Source: Bacteroidales bacterium (GTDB taxonomy: Bacteria; Bacteroidota; Bacteroidia; Bacteroidales; F082). From it: a stretch of 35,982 nucleotides of DNA. Position 1 is the first letter of the stretch, and every line of letters starts with the position of its first letter. The stretch covers positions 1 to 35,982 of the forward strand of contig JAEETH010000034.1 in the NCBI GenBank assembly GCA_016290215.1, written 5' to 3'. Shown here piece after piece: positions 1 through 8,275 of this stretch. Both the position numbers and the translations under genes were made by a program. The notes beneath the pieces are model-generated. The model saw only the letters and a list, made by a program, of their open reading frames with translations. It ran no database searches and was not told where the DNA came from.

Positions 1-141
1 AAAAACCTTCATTGATTTCGTACCAGATTTCATCTGGAAGTTCGAAATCTATTTTGCTTAATACGACTTTATGTAACACGGGTTCAGAAAAAGCATCTTC
101 AATCAAAGGCGAAATCAATTCTTTGCTTTTTTCTTTCATTC
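1..141 (-). CDS. 5' end of an unidentified protein (partial)
   Basis: An open frame runs leftward from an ATG at 141-139 to the window edge with no stop, giving about 47 codons. It begins MKEKSKELISPLIEDAF and contains an acidic stretch around residues 30-45 (KIDFELPDEIWYEINEGF). The ATG lies 23 bp downstream of the anmK stop on the same strand, which fits an operon with anmK. No Shine-Dalgarno sequence is visible, as is usual in this phylum. I do not recognise the family from this fragment, and the remainder lies outside the window. Confidence 0.5.
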
Positions 142-164
142 TAGTTAGATTAGATATTCCTATT

Positions 165-1217
165 TCAATAATACCAAATCCTCCCGCTGCAACTATCACT
201 CTCAGCCCCAGTCACCGAAGCCAGTACATTTGTTTTTCCTTCCAATCTCAGCAATCCAAGGAAAGCAAAAACCAAAGCCTCCTTGTAGTCGATGATTTGC
301 TTTTCGGGGACGACCACCTCGTGCTTGGTGCGGGCTTGCAGGCGCTCAATGAGGAATTTGTTTCTGGCTCCGCCACCTGTGCAGAGTATCTTGCCTTTAG
401 GCAGGAAACTGATGGGCAAAGCGATTTGCAAGGCGATGTGCTCCACAAAGGTGGCCAGCATATCAGGAACGGAGAGACCTTGCAAGAGCTGTTTCTGGTT
501 GGCCTCAAAGAACTCGCGTCCCAACGACTTGGGCGGGAACTGCCCATAGAAAGGATGCCTGTTCAGCTGTTTCAACAAGGTGATGTCGACTTCGCCACTG
601 CGGGCCAGCTCGCCGTCGCGGTCGTAGTCGAGGCCGTTCATGTTAGCGAGATAGTTCAGGGCTTGGTTGGCGATGCATAGGTCGTATGCAATGCGCTTGC
701 CCTCCTCGTCATACGATAGGTTGGCGATGCCGCCGGTATTGAGGCAGATCTCATAGTCGCTGAAAAGCAGTTTGTCGCCAATGGGCACCAGTGGCGCTCC
801 TTGTCCGCCTTTGCTGACATCTTCGCTGCGGAAGTCGTTGATGACGGTAAAGCCACATGCCTTGGCTAATTCCTGTCCGTTACCGATTTGCAGGGTATAA
901 TGCTCTTCGGGACGATGGAAGATGGTGTGGCCGTGCGAGGCCACGAAGTCCGGGCTGACATTATATTTTTGGGCAAAGGCAAGGACTTGTTCGCCAAGGT
1001 ATTTCCCATAGTCCTTGTCCAATTGCACTAATTCTTCAGGTTGCTTGTGGAAGGCTTCGGAGAGTTGCGTTTTCCAATGCTCAGGATAGGGTAGGGTCTC
1101 GGCTTCAAGGATTTGGAAACGATAATTGTCGTTTTCTTCCTGAAAGCGTACAAGTGCGATGTCCAGCCCGTCTAACGAGCTGCCCGACATTAATCCTATG
1201 GCGGTGTAAGAATTCAA
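165..1217 (-). CDS. anmK: Anhydro-N-acetylmuramic acid kinase
   Basis: AnmK phosphorylates and opens 1,6-anhydro-N-acetylmuramic acid, giving MurNAc-6-phosphate, so that cell-wall sugars released during peptidoglycan turnover can be reused in the cytoplasm. The protein is 350 residues, in the normal family range. The N-terminal phosphate-binding motif GLMSGSSLDGLDIAL is clear at about residues 8-22, and the sugar-kinase fold motifs continue with DFRSEDVSKGGQGAPLVP (about 128-145), NTGGIANLSY (about 161-170) and CTGGGARNKFL near 280. The C-terminus (SVTGAESDSCSGRI) matches the family's usual TGA-x-D-S-x-G ending. It lies 82 bp downstream of murF on the same strand, giving a peptidoglycan-themed pair. 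That gap carries short tandem repeats, so co-transcription is uncertain. Confidence 0.95.
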   Translation of the reverse strand: MNSYTAIGLMSGSSLDGLDIALVRFQEENDNYRFQILEAETLPYPEHWKTQLSEAFHKQPEELVQLDKDYGKYLGEQVLAFAQKYNVSPDFVASHGHTIFHRPEEHYTLQIGNGQELAKACGFTVINDFRSEDVSKGGQGAPLVPIGDKLLFSDYEICLNTGGIANLSYDEEGKRIAYDLCIANQALNYLANMNGLDYDRDGELARSGEVDITLLKQLNRHPFYGQFPPKSLGREFFEANQKQLLQGLSVPDMLATFVEHIALQIALPISFLPKGKILCTGGGARNKFLIERLQARTKHEVVVPEKQIIDYKEALVFAFLGLLRLEGKTNVLASVTGAESDSCSGRIWYY

Positions 1218-1220
1218 AAC

Positions 1221-1290
1221 TTAAAGATTTAAGATTTAAAGATTTAAGATTCGGTTCGCTTCGCGTAATTTTGAATATTGAATATTGAAT
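1221..1290. repeat. AT-rich tandem repeats between murF and anmK
   Basis: A 15-bp unit, TTAAAGATTTAAGAT, occurs twice in perfect tandem (1221-1235 and 1236-1250). After a short GC-richer patch (GGTTCGCTTCGCG) a 7-bp unit, TTGAATA, is repeated about three times (1271-1290). Such arrays can vary by slippage. No gene fits here. Confidence 0.7.
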
Positions 1291-1299
1291 TTTAAATTC

Positions 1300-2577
1300 T
1301 CAAAGCAATGGTAAAACCTTTCCTAATTGTATGCTGTTTGAGCCTTTGACGAGAATCGTCTTCCCGCTGACGGGATTGATTTGAAGATATTCGCACAAGT
1401 CTTCCACTTTTGCAAAGGTCTTCCAATCAGGGTTCTTATTGTAAGCACTGAAGTTCGACCCGACCAACAAGGCCTCCTTGAATTTCAACTCCTTCATCAA
1501 ACCGAGGATGTTGCGGTGCTCTTCTTCGGAGGCCGTGCCCAGCTCGCGCATGTCGCCTAATATTAATAGGTGTTGCTCTCCGCAGATGCTGGCGAAGTTG
1601 ATTAAAGCGGCGCGCATGGAGGTGGGATTGGCGTTGTAGGCATCCATGATGACTCGGTTCTTTTGGGTTTCAACCACCTGCGAGCGGCTGTTGGTGGGCG
1701 TGTAGGCTTCCAAGGCCTCGACGATGGCGCTTTCATCCACACCGAAATACTGTCCCACACCGATGGCGGCTGCTACGTTCTCGAAGTTGTAGCTGCCCAC
1801 CAGATGGGTTTGGATGAGGTGCTTCCTCCAAACAACACTCAAATAGGGATTGCAGGCTCCGGGTGCCACAGGACAGAAGGCATCACAATGTTTTCCGTAC
1901 GAGATGCGCTCTTGTCCCTCGGATTGTTCCCAAAGCAATGGGTTGCCTTGGTTGACGAACACTGCCTTGCCATTGGCTTTGATGTGCCTATATAACTCTG
2001 TTTTGGTCTTAATGACGCCATCGAAGCTACCAAAGCCTTCCAAATGTGCCTTGCCGATGTTGGTGATGAGGCCATAGTCGGGGTCGGCAATTTTGCAGAG
2101 GAAGTCGATTTCTCCAGGATGGTTGGCACCCATTTCCACGACGGCAATCTCGGTGTCAGGCTTGATGCTCAGCAGAGTAAGTGGCACGCCAATGTGGTTG
2201 TTGAGGTTGCCCATCGTGTGGATGATGTTGTATTTTTTTGCCAAAACCGCAGAGACAAGCTCTTTTGTGGTGGTCTTTCCGTTGGTACCCGTGATGCTGA
2301 GTACCGTGGCCTTGCTTTGCTGACGGTGGTAGGCGGCCAAGTCCTGTAGGGTCTTCAAGGCGTCGTCCACGATAAGGATGCGTTCATGTTTTGGCAGGTC
2401 TTTGCGGTCGGCAACGACGAGGCTGGCCACGCCTTCCTCTGCCACTTGCAGGGCGAAGTCGTTGGCATCGAAGTTCTCACCTTTGAGTGCAAAAAAGACG
2501 GCATCTTGCTCGACTTTTCGGCTGTCGGTAGTGACTTTATAGGCTTTTTGAAAATACTGGTATATCTTTTGGATCAT
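1300..2577 (-). CDS. murF: UDP-N-acetylmuramoyl-tripeptide--D-alanyl-D-alanine ligase
   Basis: MurF joins D-Ala-D-Ala to the UDP-MurNAc tripeptide, using ATP, and so finishes the cytoplasmic peptidoglycan precursor. At 425 residues it has normal length. The N-terminal Mur domain begins around residue 15 (TDSRKVEQDAVFFALKGENF). The P-loop of the central ATPase domain, SITGTNGKTTTKELV, is at about 94-108, followed by TMGNLNNHIGVPLTL and VEMGANHPGEI, all Mur-ligase hallmarks. The C-terminal ligand domain starts with AYTPTNSRSQVV and contains MDAYNANPTSMRAAL and LILGDMRELG. The gene lies downstream of gldJ. A probable terminator between them suggests its own promoter or read-through. Confidence 0.95.
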   Translation of the reverse strand: MIQKIYQYFQKAYKVTTDSRKVEQDAVFFALKGENFDANDFALQVAEEGVASLVVADRKDLPKHERILIVDDALKTLQDLAAYHRQQSKATVLSITGTNGKTTTKELVSAVLAKKYNIIHTMGNLNNHIGVPLTLLSIKPDTEIAVVEMGANHPGEIDFLCKIADPDYGLITNIGKAHLEGFGSFDGVIKTKTELYRHIKANGKAVFVNQGNPLLWEQSEGQERISYGKHCDAFCPVAPGACNPYLSVVWRKHLIQTHLVGSYNFENVAAAIGVGQYFGVDESAIVEALEAYTPTNSRSQVVETQKNRVIMDAYNANPTSMRAALINFASICGEQHLLILGDMRELGTASEEEHRNILGLMKELKFKEALLVGSNFSAYNKNPDWKTFAKVEDLCEYLQINPVSGKTILVKGSNSIQLGKVLPLL

Positions 2578-2594
2578 GTTTTGTTGAATTTGGG

Positions 2595-2613
2595 CCCTTC
2601 GACAAGCTCAGGG
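2595..2613 (-). repeat. REP-like intergenic motif, copy 1
   Basis: On the minus strand this reads CCCTGAGCTTGTCGAAGGG. A near-identical copy, CCCTGAGCCTGTCGAAGGG, lies at 11705-11723 on the plus strand. Both copies are downstream of a coding region in the same orientation relative to transcription (here after gldJ). The motif is partly self-complementary. Confidence 0.7.
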
Positions 2614-2634
2614 ACCCCTATGTTGTTAATGAAA

Positions 2635-2663
2635 GAAGCCGCTTGAACAGGTCAAACGGCTTC
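2635..2663 (-). terminator. Probable rho-independent terminator after gldJ
   Basis: On the minus strand the arms GAAGCCGTTTGA and TCAAGCGGCTTC form a stem of about 12 bp (one G-U pair) around a 5-nt loop, followed by TTTCATT. It begins 30 bp after the gldJ stop codon. The T run is short, so efficiency is uncertain. Confidence 0.6.
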
Positions 2664-2692
2664 AATACTATCATGAAAAAGAATCTAACAAC

Positions 2693-4183
2693 TTACTTGG
2701 TGAAGGAACTGCCCACTTTGTTCATGGCGCAACGGAAACCGATGGTCGAAGCGGACTGGTTCTGGTTGAGGTAACGACGGTTACCAGGGCTCAGGAAGTA
2801 AGGACCGTCAGCCCAAGAACCGCCTTTGTACACTCTTGATTCGTCGCTGATGAGGGTGGTACCAACATTGTCATTGGTGGCGAAATCATACATTTCCTTG
2901 GTGAATACGCTTTGGTCATCTTGTGAGTCGCTCCAGCGGTTACGGATAGCCGACATATAGTCACCGTCGGCGTAGTTGGAGTTAAAGCTGGTACGGTAGT
3001 TCTGACGCTTGGCAGCTTCTTCCTGAGGGATGGGCTCTCTGCGGATACGACCGAGGGAGTCTTTTTGCAGCAGGAAGCCTTCATCGTCGACGGCCTTGCG
3101 GGTGAACACGTTACCACGGAAGGGGCTGTAGTCGGCCACATCTTCGTGTGAAAGGGGACGATAAACGTCTTGGCACCATTCGGCAACGTTGCCAGCCATG
3201 TTATACAGACCGTAGTCGTTGGGCCAGTAGGAACCAACGGGGGCGGGCAGAGCGGCACCGTCGTTCAGGTTGCCTGCAACACCCATATAGTCACCACGGC
3301 CTCTCTTGAAGTTGGCCATGAAGCTACCATAATATCTCTTGTTGTCGGTACGCATGCCGTCGCCGCTCCAGGGGTACACTTTACGCTCGCTGACGAGTTC
3401 GTTGGAGGTGTTACCCACCAAACCGATAGCGGCATATTCCCATTCGGCTTCCGTGGGAAGACGATAGGAGGGCAGCAGGATACCATCGTCCATTCTGACG
3501 TTACGCATACCGTCGCCACCTTTCGAAAGGTCTTTCTTGCCGTTCTTCACCTTGCCGGTGTATTGTCCAGCTAAATAAGCGTCGGTGTTGAAGTTTTCTT
3601 CGTCCTGCTGGGTGGGATCCCAATCAAGGATGCCGGCTTCAACAAGCATCAACTCGTTGACACGGTCGGTACGCCAAGCGCAATAGTCGGTGGCTTGCAC
3701 CCAAGTCACGCCGACCACCGGATAGTCGTTGTACGAAGGATGGCGGAAGTAAATCTCAACCATGGGCTCGTTGTACGACAAACGGTCACGCCAAACCAAA
3801 GTGTCGGGGGCGGCATTGCGCACCACCTGAGGATAGTTCTGACCATAAACGCGGTTCAGCCAGTAAATGTACTCGCGGTAGTCCACGTTGCTGACCTCAG
3901 TGCGGTCCATCAGGAAGGTGGGCACTGTGACCTTGCGGGGGGCATTGTCCCATGAATAGGTGATGTTGTCGGTGGTGGCACCCATGACGAAAGTGCCGCC
4001 TTCGATGGCAATCAAGCCGGGACCAATCTCTTGGTCGTTGATTTCTGTGACTTCAAAGCCTCCGTTGTTGGCATCGTTGTAAGCCCAACCCGTAGTGCGA
4101 GAGGACTGTTTGGAACATGATACGGTAAGCAATCCTGCCAAAGCGATGATGGCTAATGTCTTAAATCCTTGTTTTCTATACAT
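2693..4183 (-). CDS. gldJ: GldJ-like T9SS/gliding lipoprotein (SUMF1/FGE fold)
   Basis: This is a 496-residue outer-membrane-associated lipoprotein of the GldJ/GldK type, required in Bacteroidota for stable type IX secretion and, where present, gliding. I chose the ATG at 4183 because it gives a signal peptide, MYRKQGFKTLAIIALAGLLT, ending in a lipobox (TVSC, Cys near residue 23). The longer frame adds a charged, unlikely leader. The mature part is a formylglycine-generating-enzyme-like (SUMF1) domain with IEGGTFVMGATTDN, a conserved TEVSNVDYREYIYWLN, RLPTEAEWEYAA, NDYGLYNMAGNVAEWCQD, and the closing VYKGGSWADGPYF and STIGFRCA. Its enzymatic residues are not expected to matter in this family. 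It is divergent from porU, and the gldJ-porU-porV neighbourhood is known from Flavobacterium, which favours GldJ over GldK. Confidence 0.85.
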   Translation of the reverse strand: MYRKQGFKTLAIIALAGLLTVSCSKQSSRTTGWAYNDANNGGFEVTEINDQEIGPGLIAIEGGTFVMGATTDNITYSWDNAPRKVTVPTFLMDRTEVSNVDYREYIYWLNRVYGQNYPQVVRNAAPDTLVWRDRLSYNEPMVEIYFRHPSYNDYPVVGVTWVQATDYCAWRTDRVNELMLVEAGILDWDPTQQDEENFNTDAYLAGQYTGKVKNGKKDLSKGGDGMRNVRMDDGILLPSYRLPTEAEWEYAAIGLVGNTSNELVSERKVYPWSGDGMRTDNKRYYGSFMANFKRGRGDYMGVAGNLNDGAALPAPVGSYWPNDYGLYNMAGNVAEWCQDVYRPLSHEDVADYSPFRGNVFTRKAVDDEGFLLQKDSLGRIRREPIPQEEAAKRQNYRTSFNSNYADGDYMSAIRNRWSDSQDDQSVFTKEMYDFATNDNVGTTLISDESRVYKGGSWADGPYFLSPGNRRYLNQNQSASTIGFRCAMNKVGSSFTK

Positions 4184-4260
4184 GTCGATAAAATTTGTTT
4201 CAATAACTCGGTTATATCGCGTTTTATTGTGCCGCGTGCATATTTTTTCAAAAAATCGGG

Positions 4261-4268
4261 CAAATATA
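4261..4268 (-). promoter_or_regulatory. Candidate -7 box of the gldJ promoter
   Basis: On the minus strand this reads TATATTTG, a full match to the Bacteroidota -7 consensus TAnnTTTG, about 78 bp upstream of the chosen gldJ start. I see no clear -33 TTTG at the expected spacing, so the call is tentative. Confidence 0.4.
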
Positions 4269-4432
4269 CTGTCTTTTTTTGAATTATTTGTCATTTTCCG
4301 AAAAAAAACTTTTTTGCGCCTTAAATTGGCTTGGTGCAATAAAAAAGTTGTATTTTCGTTCGTTTAAAGCTACCTTATTTTATTAATAGGTGCTGATTTT
4401 GTAATACATTGATAATTAAATTGTAAGGTTAA

Positions 4433-7400
4433 ATGCGCTATAGAAGTTTTTCGTTTTTTGTCGTTTTGTTCCTTGGCTTGGCATGTTTTTCTTCCATGTC
4501 CTTCGCCCAGATAAGCAGCACACATCAGCTGCAATTGAAGTGGAAGGGTGTGATGCAGGAAAGCTATGGCAGCGACACAATGTCTTATATCTCCCTTGAA
4601 TCGGCGGAATATGAAACGGGAATGCCTGTTTTTTGTCAGTCGTTCCCCATTTACGACAGCCATGTCAACGCTCAGGTCAAATTAGGCAATGTGGTGACAG
4701 CACCGCTTTCGCAAGAGGAGTCGCGTTTGGCAGAGTCGTATGCTTTCGCCTCCGATTTTGAGTTGCAGGTCTTGCCGCTCCGTTCGCGCGACGAGTCGCG
4801 TTTGAGTGTGAAAATCGTTCCTTTCCGTAAGAGAGGAGACAATGTAGAAAAGCTAGTTTCAGCTTTGCTTACCGTTACTTTAACGCCTGATAATGAGGTT
4901 CAAAAGTCCAACACCTCCTATGCGCAACGCTCTGCCATGGCATCTGGTAATTGGTACAAAATCGGGTTGCAGGAAACGGGTGTTTACAAGCTGTCTTATA
5001 CCGATTTGTCGGAGTTGGGTGTCGATGTTGCCCATGTCGACCCGCGTCAGATTCGTATGTATCATAACGGTGGGGGAGTGTTGCCTGAGATGAATAGTAT
5101 AGCGCGCCATGATGATTTGGTGGAAATCCCCATTTATGTCTATGGCGAGGCCGATGGCAAGTTCGACAATGGCGATTACATCCTTTTCTATGGTCGCGGC
5201 CCGGTATGTTGGAAATATGACGCGACAAAATCGGCATACACCCATGAGCCGAATCCTTACGACGACTATTCTTATGCTTTTGTGGTCACTGGGTTGGGCG
5301 AGGGCAAACGTATCAGCGAGGTCGGTAACCTGTCGTCGCCAGCCGAAGAATCTGTTTCTCAATTCATTGACTATAAGGCGCATGAATCGGACGATTTCAA
5401 TTTGTTCAGTGTGGGACGTACTTATTATGGCGACAAAATGGACCTCACCAGCACCAAGAATTTCGATTTCAGCTTCCCCAATGTGGTGACGACAAAGCTT
5501 TGCAAGGTGAACACGGCATTAGCGGGTAGGAACCTCAAGCCGGCCTCTTTTGATGTCATGGTCGACAATGTCAAAAAAGCCACTTATAGCATTTCCTCCG
5601 TTCCTAACGACCATGTCTACGGCTACGATGTGGGTGGTTGGGTTTCGGCCAATCCTACGTCCGAAACGGTGCGCGTCACGCTCCGACATAATGCCCAGGA
5701 CAATTCAACCTCAGAGGGTTATGTGGACTATATCATAGTCAATGCTTGGCGAAACCTCAACTTTGTGGGTGGGCAGATGCTGTTCCGCAATCCAGAGGCT
5801 TCTATTAATAATAAGGTGTATGAGTACAAACTGTCCAATGCTTCGCAGCAGGTGAAGGTTTGGAACGTCACTGACCCCGTTTCGCCTTCAGTTGTGAAAG
5901 GTCAGCTCAATGGTAACGTGTTTAGTTTCAGAGTGTATGGTGATGCCGACAACGAGTTTATCGCTTTCAATGGCAGCTCGTATTGTTCGGCAAAGACGTT
6001 TGGCGCGGTCGACAACCAAAACCTGCATGGCATTCGTGATGTCGATTTCGTTATTTTGACTTATAGCGATTTCATGCCACAAGCTGAGCGCTTAAGAGAT
6101 CTGCATAATCGCCTCGACCCCGACTTGAATATTATTATCACTACGCCGGAGTTGGTCTACAATGAGTTTTCATGCGGTGCCAAAGACATTTCCGCCATTC
6201 GTGATTTTTGCCGAATGTTGTATCTCGACAGCACACCGGGACGAAAAATCAAGTATCTGATGCTGCTTGGCGATTGCTCATACGATTACAAAAACCGAAC
6301 GGGTATCGTGGATTTTGTGCCTACTTATGAAACGGTGGCGTCACTTAGCATGATGGATACTTTTGTTACCGATGACTTTTTCGGTTTCATGGATGAGAAC
6401 GAAGGTTCCATTTCGAGTTCTTTGGCGGATATTGGCATCGGACGTTTCCCAGTGCAGACGTTGGAACAAGCCACTCAGATGGTCGACAAGATTGAACGTT
6501 ACGTTGTGAAAGATGAGACCACGATGCAGCCTTGGCGCAATACTGTCACATTCCTTACCGACGATGAAGGTGGATTTGTGAGTTCAGCCGAAAGCATGGC
6601 GGCCATGTTGCCCACGGTTGGAGGCGAGGGCGTGGTCGTCGACAAGATTTATTTGGATGCCTATCCGCAAGTCAGTGCACCTGGGGGAGAGGTCAGTCCC
6701 GAAGTGAATGCTGCCATCAACAATAAGATGGAGAAAGGCACGCTGGTGCTCAACTACACGGGCCACGGTGGCGAGGTGCAGCTGGCCGAGGAGAAGATTC
6801 TGCAAAGGAAAGACGTCGACTCGTGGCGCAACGCCCCGATGTATCCGTTGATGATCACGGGCACCTGTGAATATAGTCGTTACGACGACCACCTGCGCAC
6901 TTCGTTGGGCGAATATGCCTTCCTCAACCAGTATGGGGGTATGATAGCCATGTTTACCACTTCAAGGGTGACACAAGGTCCTCATAATGAAGATTTTAAT
7001 AAAGGTGTTTACAATAACTTGTTCCGAATTGTTGGGGGCGATCATTACCGTTTGGGCGATGTGTATCGCATGGCTAAGACCTCGGGCAGCAACGTCGAAA
7101 AGCGATATGTCTTTTTCGGTGACCCAGCCCTGCGTTTGGCTTATCCGAAATGGAAAGTGGAGACGCTGAGCATCAATGGAAGATACCCTGGCTACGACTT
7201 GGATTCCGTCAAAATCAACGATTCAACATGGAGAACTTATCCTGTTTACCATGATACTATAAGTGCATTGCAACCTGTTGAAATCGAAGGTGTTGTAAAA
7301 GACTTCAACGATAATGTGGCCACGAATTTCAATGGTGTGGTGAGCGTGATCGTGTACGACAAGGAAGCTGAGCTTTCCACATACGGGACAGCTGCCAGTG

Positions 7401-8275
7401 TCATCCGTTTTAAGTTGCGTAATAGTGTGATTTTCAATGGTAAAACTGATGTTAAGAACGGCAAGTTCACCATGAATTTCACCGTTCCTCGTGATATTTC
7501 CTACCGTTTTGGTCAAGGATTAATCAATTATTATGCAACGGATTATGAGATTGACGCCAATGGCAATTGCGACAGTTTCATCATCGGCGGTTTCTACGAC
7601 GATGCTTTCGAAGACCAGAATCCACCTGAGATTCGCTTGTTCATTGATGACACTTTGTTCGTGAGTGGCGGTTTGACAGGACAAAACCCGTTGCTGCTGG
7701 CATACGTGGCTGACGAAAGCGGCATCAACACGACGGGTGCGGGCATTGGCCACGACATCATGGCTACTTTGTCGGGACCGACGAGAAACTCGTATTGCCT
7801 CAACTCGTATTTTGTCTCCCAAATCGACGAGCCGGGCAAGGGCGTCATCACCTTTAAGATGCAAGACCTGCCTGATGGCGATTATACTCTCACGCTGAAG
7901 GTTTGGGACATCTACAACAACTCGGGAACGGCAACGGTTGATTTCACTGTGCTTAACAACGCTGGCATAAAAATTGAAGAATTGTTCAACGCCCCCAACC
8001 CTGTGACCGATGAAACGCATTTCGTTTTCGACCACAACCAGGTGGGCAACAATATGAAAGTTGACATTTACATTTACGATATTATGGGACGTTGGGTGAC
8101 CACGCTTTCCGAAGTGGTGTCTGGCACGTCAACGCGAATCGCACCTATCCGTTGGGATGGTCGTGGTGCTCACGGTGAGGCCTTGCGCAACGGCGTTTAT
8201 GTGTATCGTGTCGTTGCCACCAACGACCAAGGCGAAACGGCCACGATGGTGTCAAAATTGGTTTTAAATAAATGA
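4433..8275 (+). CDS. porU: Type IX secretion system sortase PorU (C25 family)
   Basis: PorU sits on the cell surface, removes the C-terminal signal of T9SS cargo and joins the cargo to anionic lipopolysaccharide. The 1280-residue protein has a signal peptide (RSFSFFVVLFLGLACFSS, cleavage near SFAQ), an N-terminal beta domain of about 150 residues, a PorU N-terminal region beginning GNWYKIGLQETGVYKLSY, a gingipain-type C25 peptidase domain (about 520-900) and a C-terminal immunoglobulin/FlgD-like CTD (NAPNPVTDETHFVF to YVYRVVATND). The likely catalytic His778 is in LNYTGHGGE and Cys812 in ITGTCEYSRYDDH. The gene starts a plus-strand run with a second PorU-like gene and porV. A weak promoter-like TATTTTCG lies about 75 bp upstream. 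Confidence 0.93.
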   Translation: MRYRSFSFFVVLFLGLACFSSMSFAQISSTHQLQLKWKGVMQESYGSDTMSYISLESAEYETGMPVFCQSFPIYDSHVNAQVKLGNVVTAPLSQEESRLAESYAFASDFELQVLPLRSRDESRLSVKIVPFRKRGDNVEKLVSALLTVTLTPDNEVQKSNTSYAQRSAMASGNWYKIGLQETGVYKLSYTDLSELGVDVAHVDPRQIRMYHNGGGVLPEMNSIARHDDLVEIPIYVYGEADGKFDNGDYILFYGRGPVCWKYDATKSAYTHEPNPYDDYSYAFVVTGLGEGKRISEVGNLSSPAEESVSQFIDYKAHESDDFNLFSVGRTYYGDKMDLTSTKNFDFSFPNVVTTKLCKVNTALAGRNLKPASFDVMVDNVKKATYSISSVPNDHVYGYDVGGWVSANPTSETVRVTLRHNAQDNSTSEGYVDYIIVNAWRNLNFVGGQMLFRNPEASINNKVYEYKLSNASQQVKVWNVTDPVSPSVVKGQLNGNVFSFRVYGDADNEFIAFNGSSYCSAKTFGAVDNQNLHGIRDVDFVILTYSDFMPQAERLRDLHNRLDPDLNIIITTPELVYNEFSCGAKDISAIRDFCRMLYLDSTPGRKIKYLMLLGDCSYDYKNRTGIVDFVPTYETVASLSMMDTFVTDDFFGFMDENEGSISSSLADIGIGRFPVQTLEQATQMVDKIERYVVKDETTMQPWRNTVTFLTDDEGGFVSSAESMAAMLPTVGGEGVVVDKIYLDAYPQVSAPGGEVSPEVNAAINNKMEKGTLVLNYTGHGGEVQLAEEKILQRKDVDSWRNAPMYPLMITGTCEYSRYDDHLRTSLGEYAFLNQYGGMIAMFTTSRVTQGPHNEDFNKGVYNNLFRIVGGDHYRLGDVYRMAKTSGSNVEKRYVFFGDPALRLAYPKWKVETLSINGRYPGYDLDSVKINDSTWRTYPVYHDTISALQPVEIEGVVKDFNDNVATNFNGVVSVIVYDKEAELSTYGTAASVIRFKLRNSVIFNGKTDVKNGKFTMNFTVPRDISYRFGQGLINYYATDYEIDANGNCDSFIIGGFYDDAFEDQNPPEIRLFIDDTLFVSGGLTGQNPLLLAYVADESGINTTGAGIGHDIMATLSGPTRNSYCLNSYFVSQIDEPGKGVITFKMQDLPDGDYTLTLKVWDIYNNSGTATVDFTVLNNAGIKIEELFNAPNPVTDETHFVFDHNQVGNNMKVDIYIYDIMGRWVTTLSEVVSGTSTRIAPIRWDGRGAHGEALRNGVYVYRVVATNDQGETATMVSKLVLNK

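Noticed and set aside
12-680. Plus-strand open frame of 222 codons over the anmK region
   Set aside because: It is antisense to anmK, which has full family motifs, and its translation resembles no protein family.
4184-4339. N-terminal extension of GldJ
   Set aside because: It would bury the lipoprotein signal peptide behind 52 charged residues and cover the candidate -7 box.
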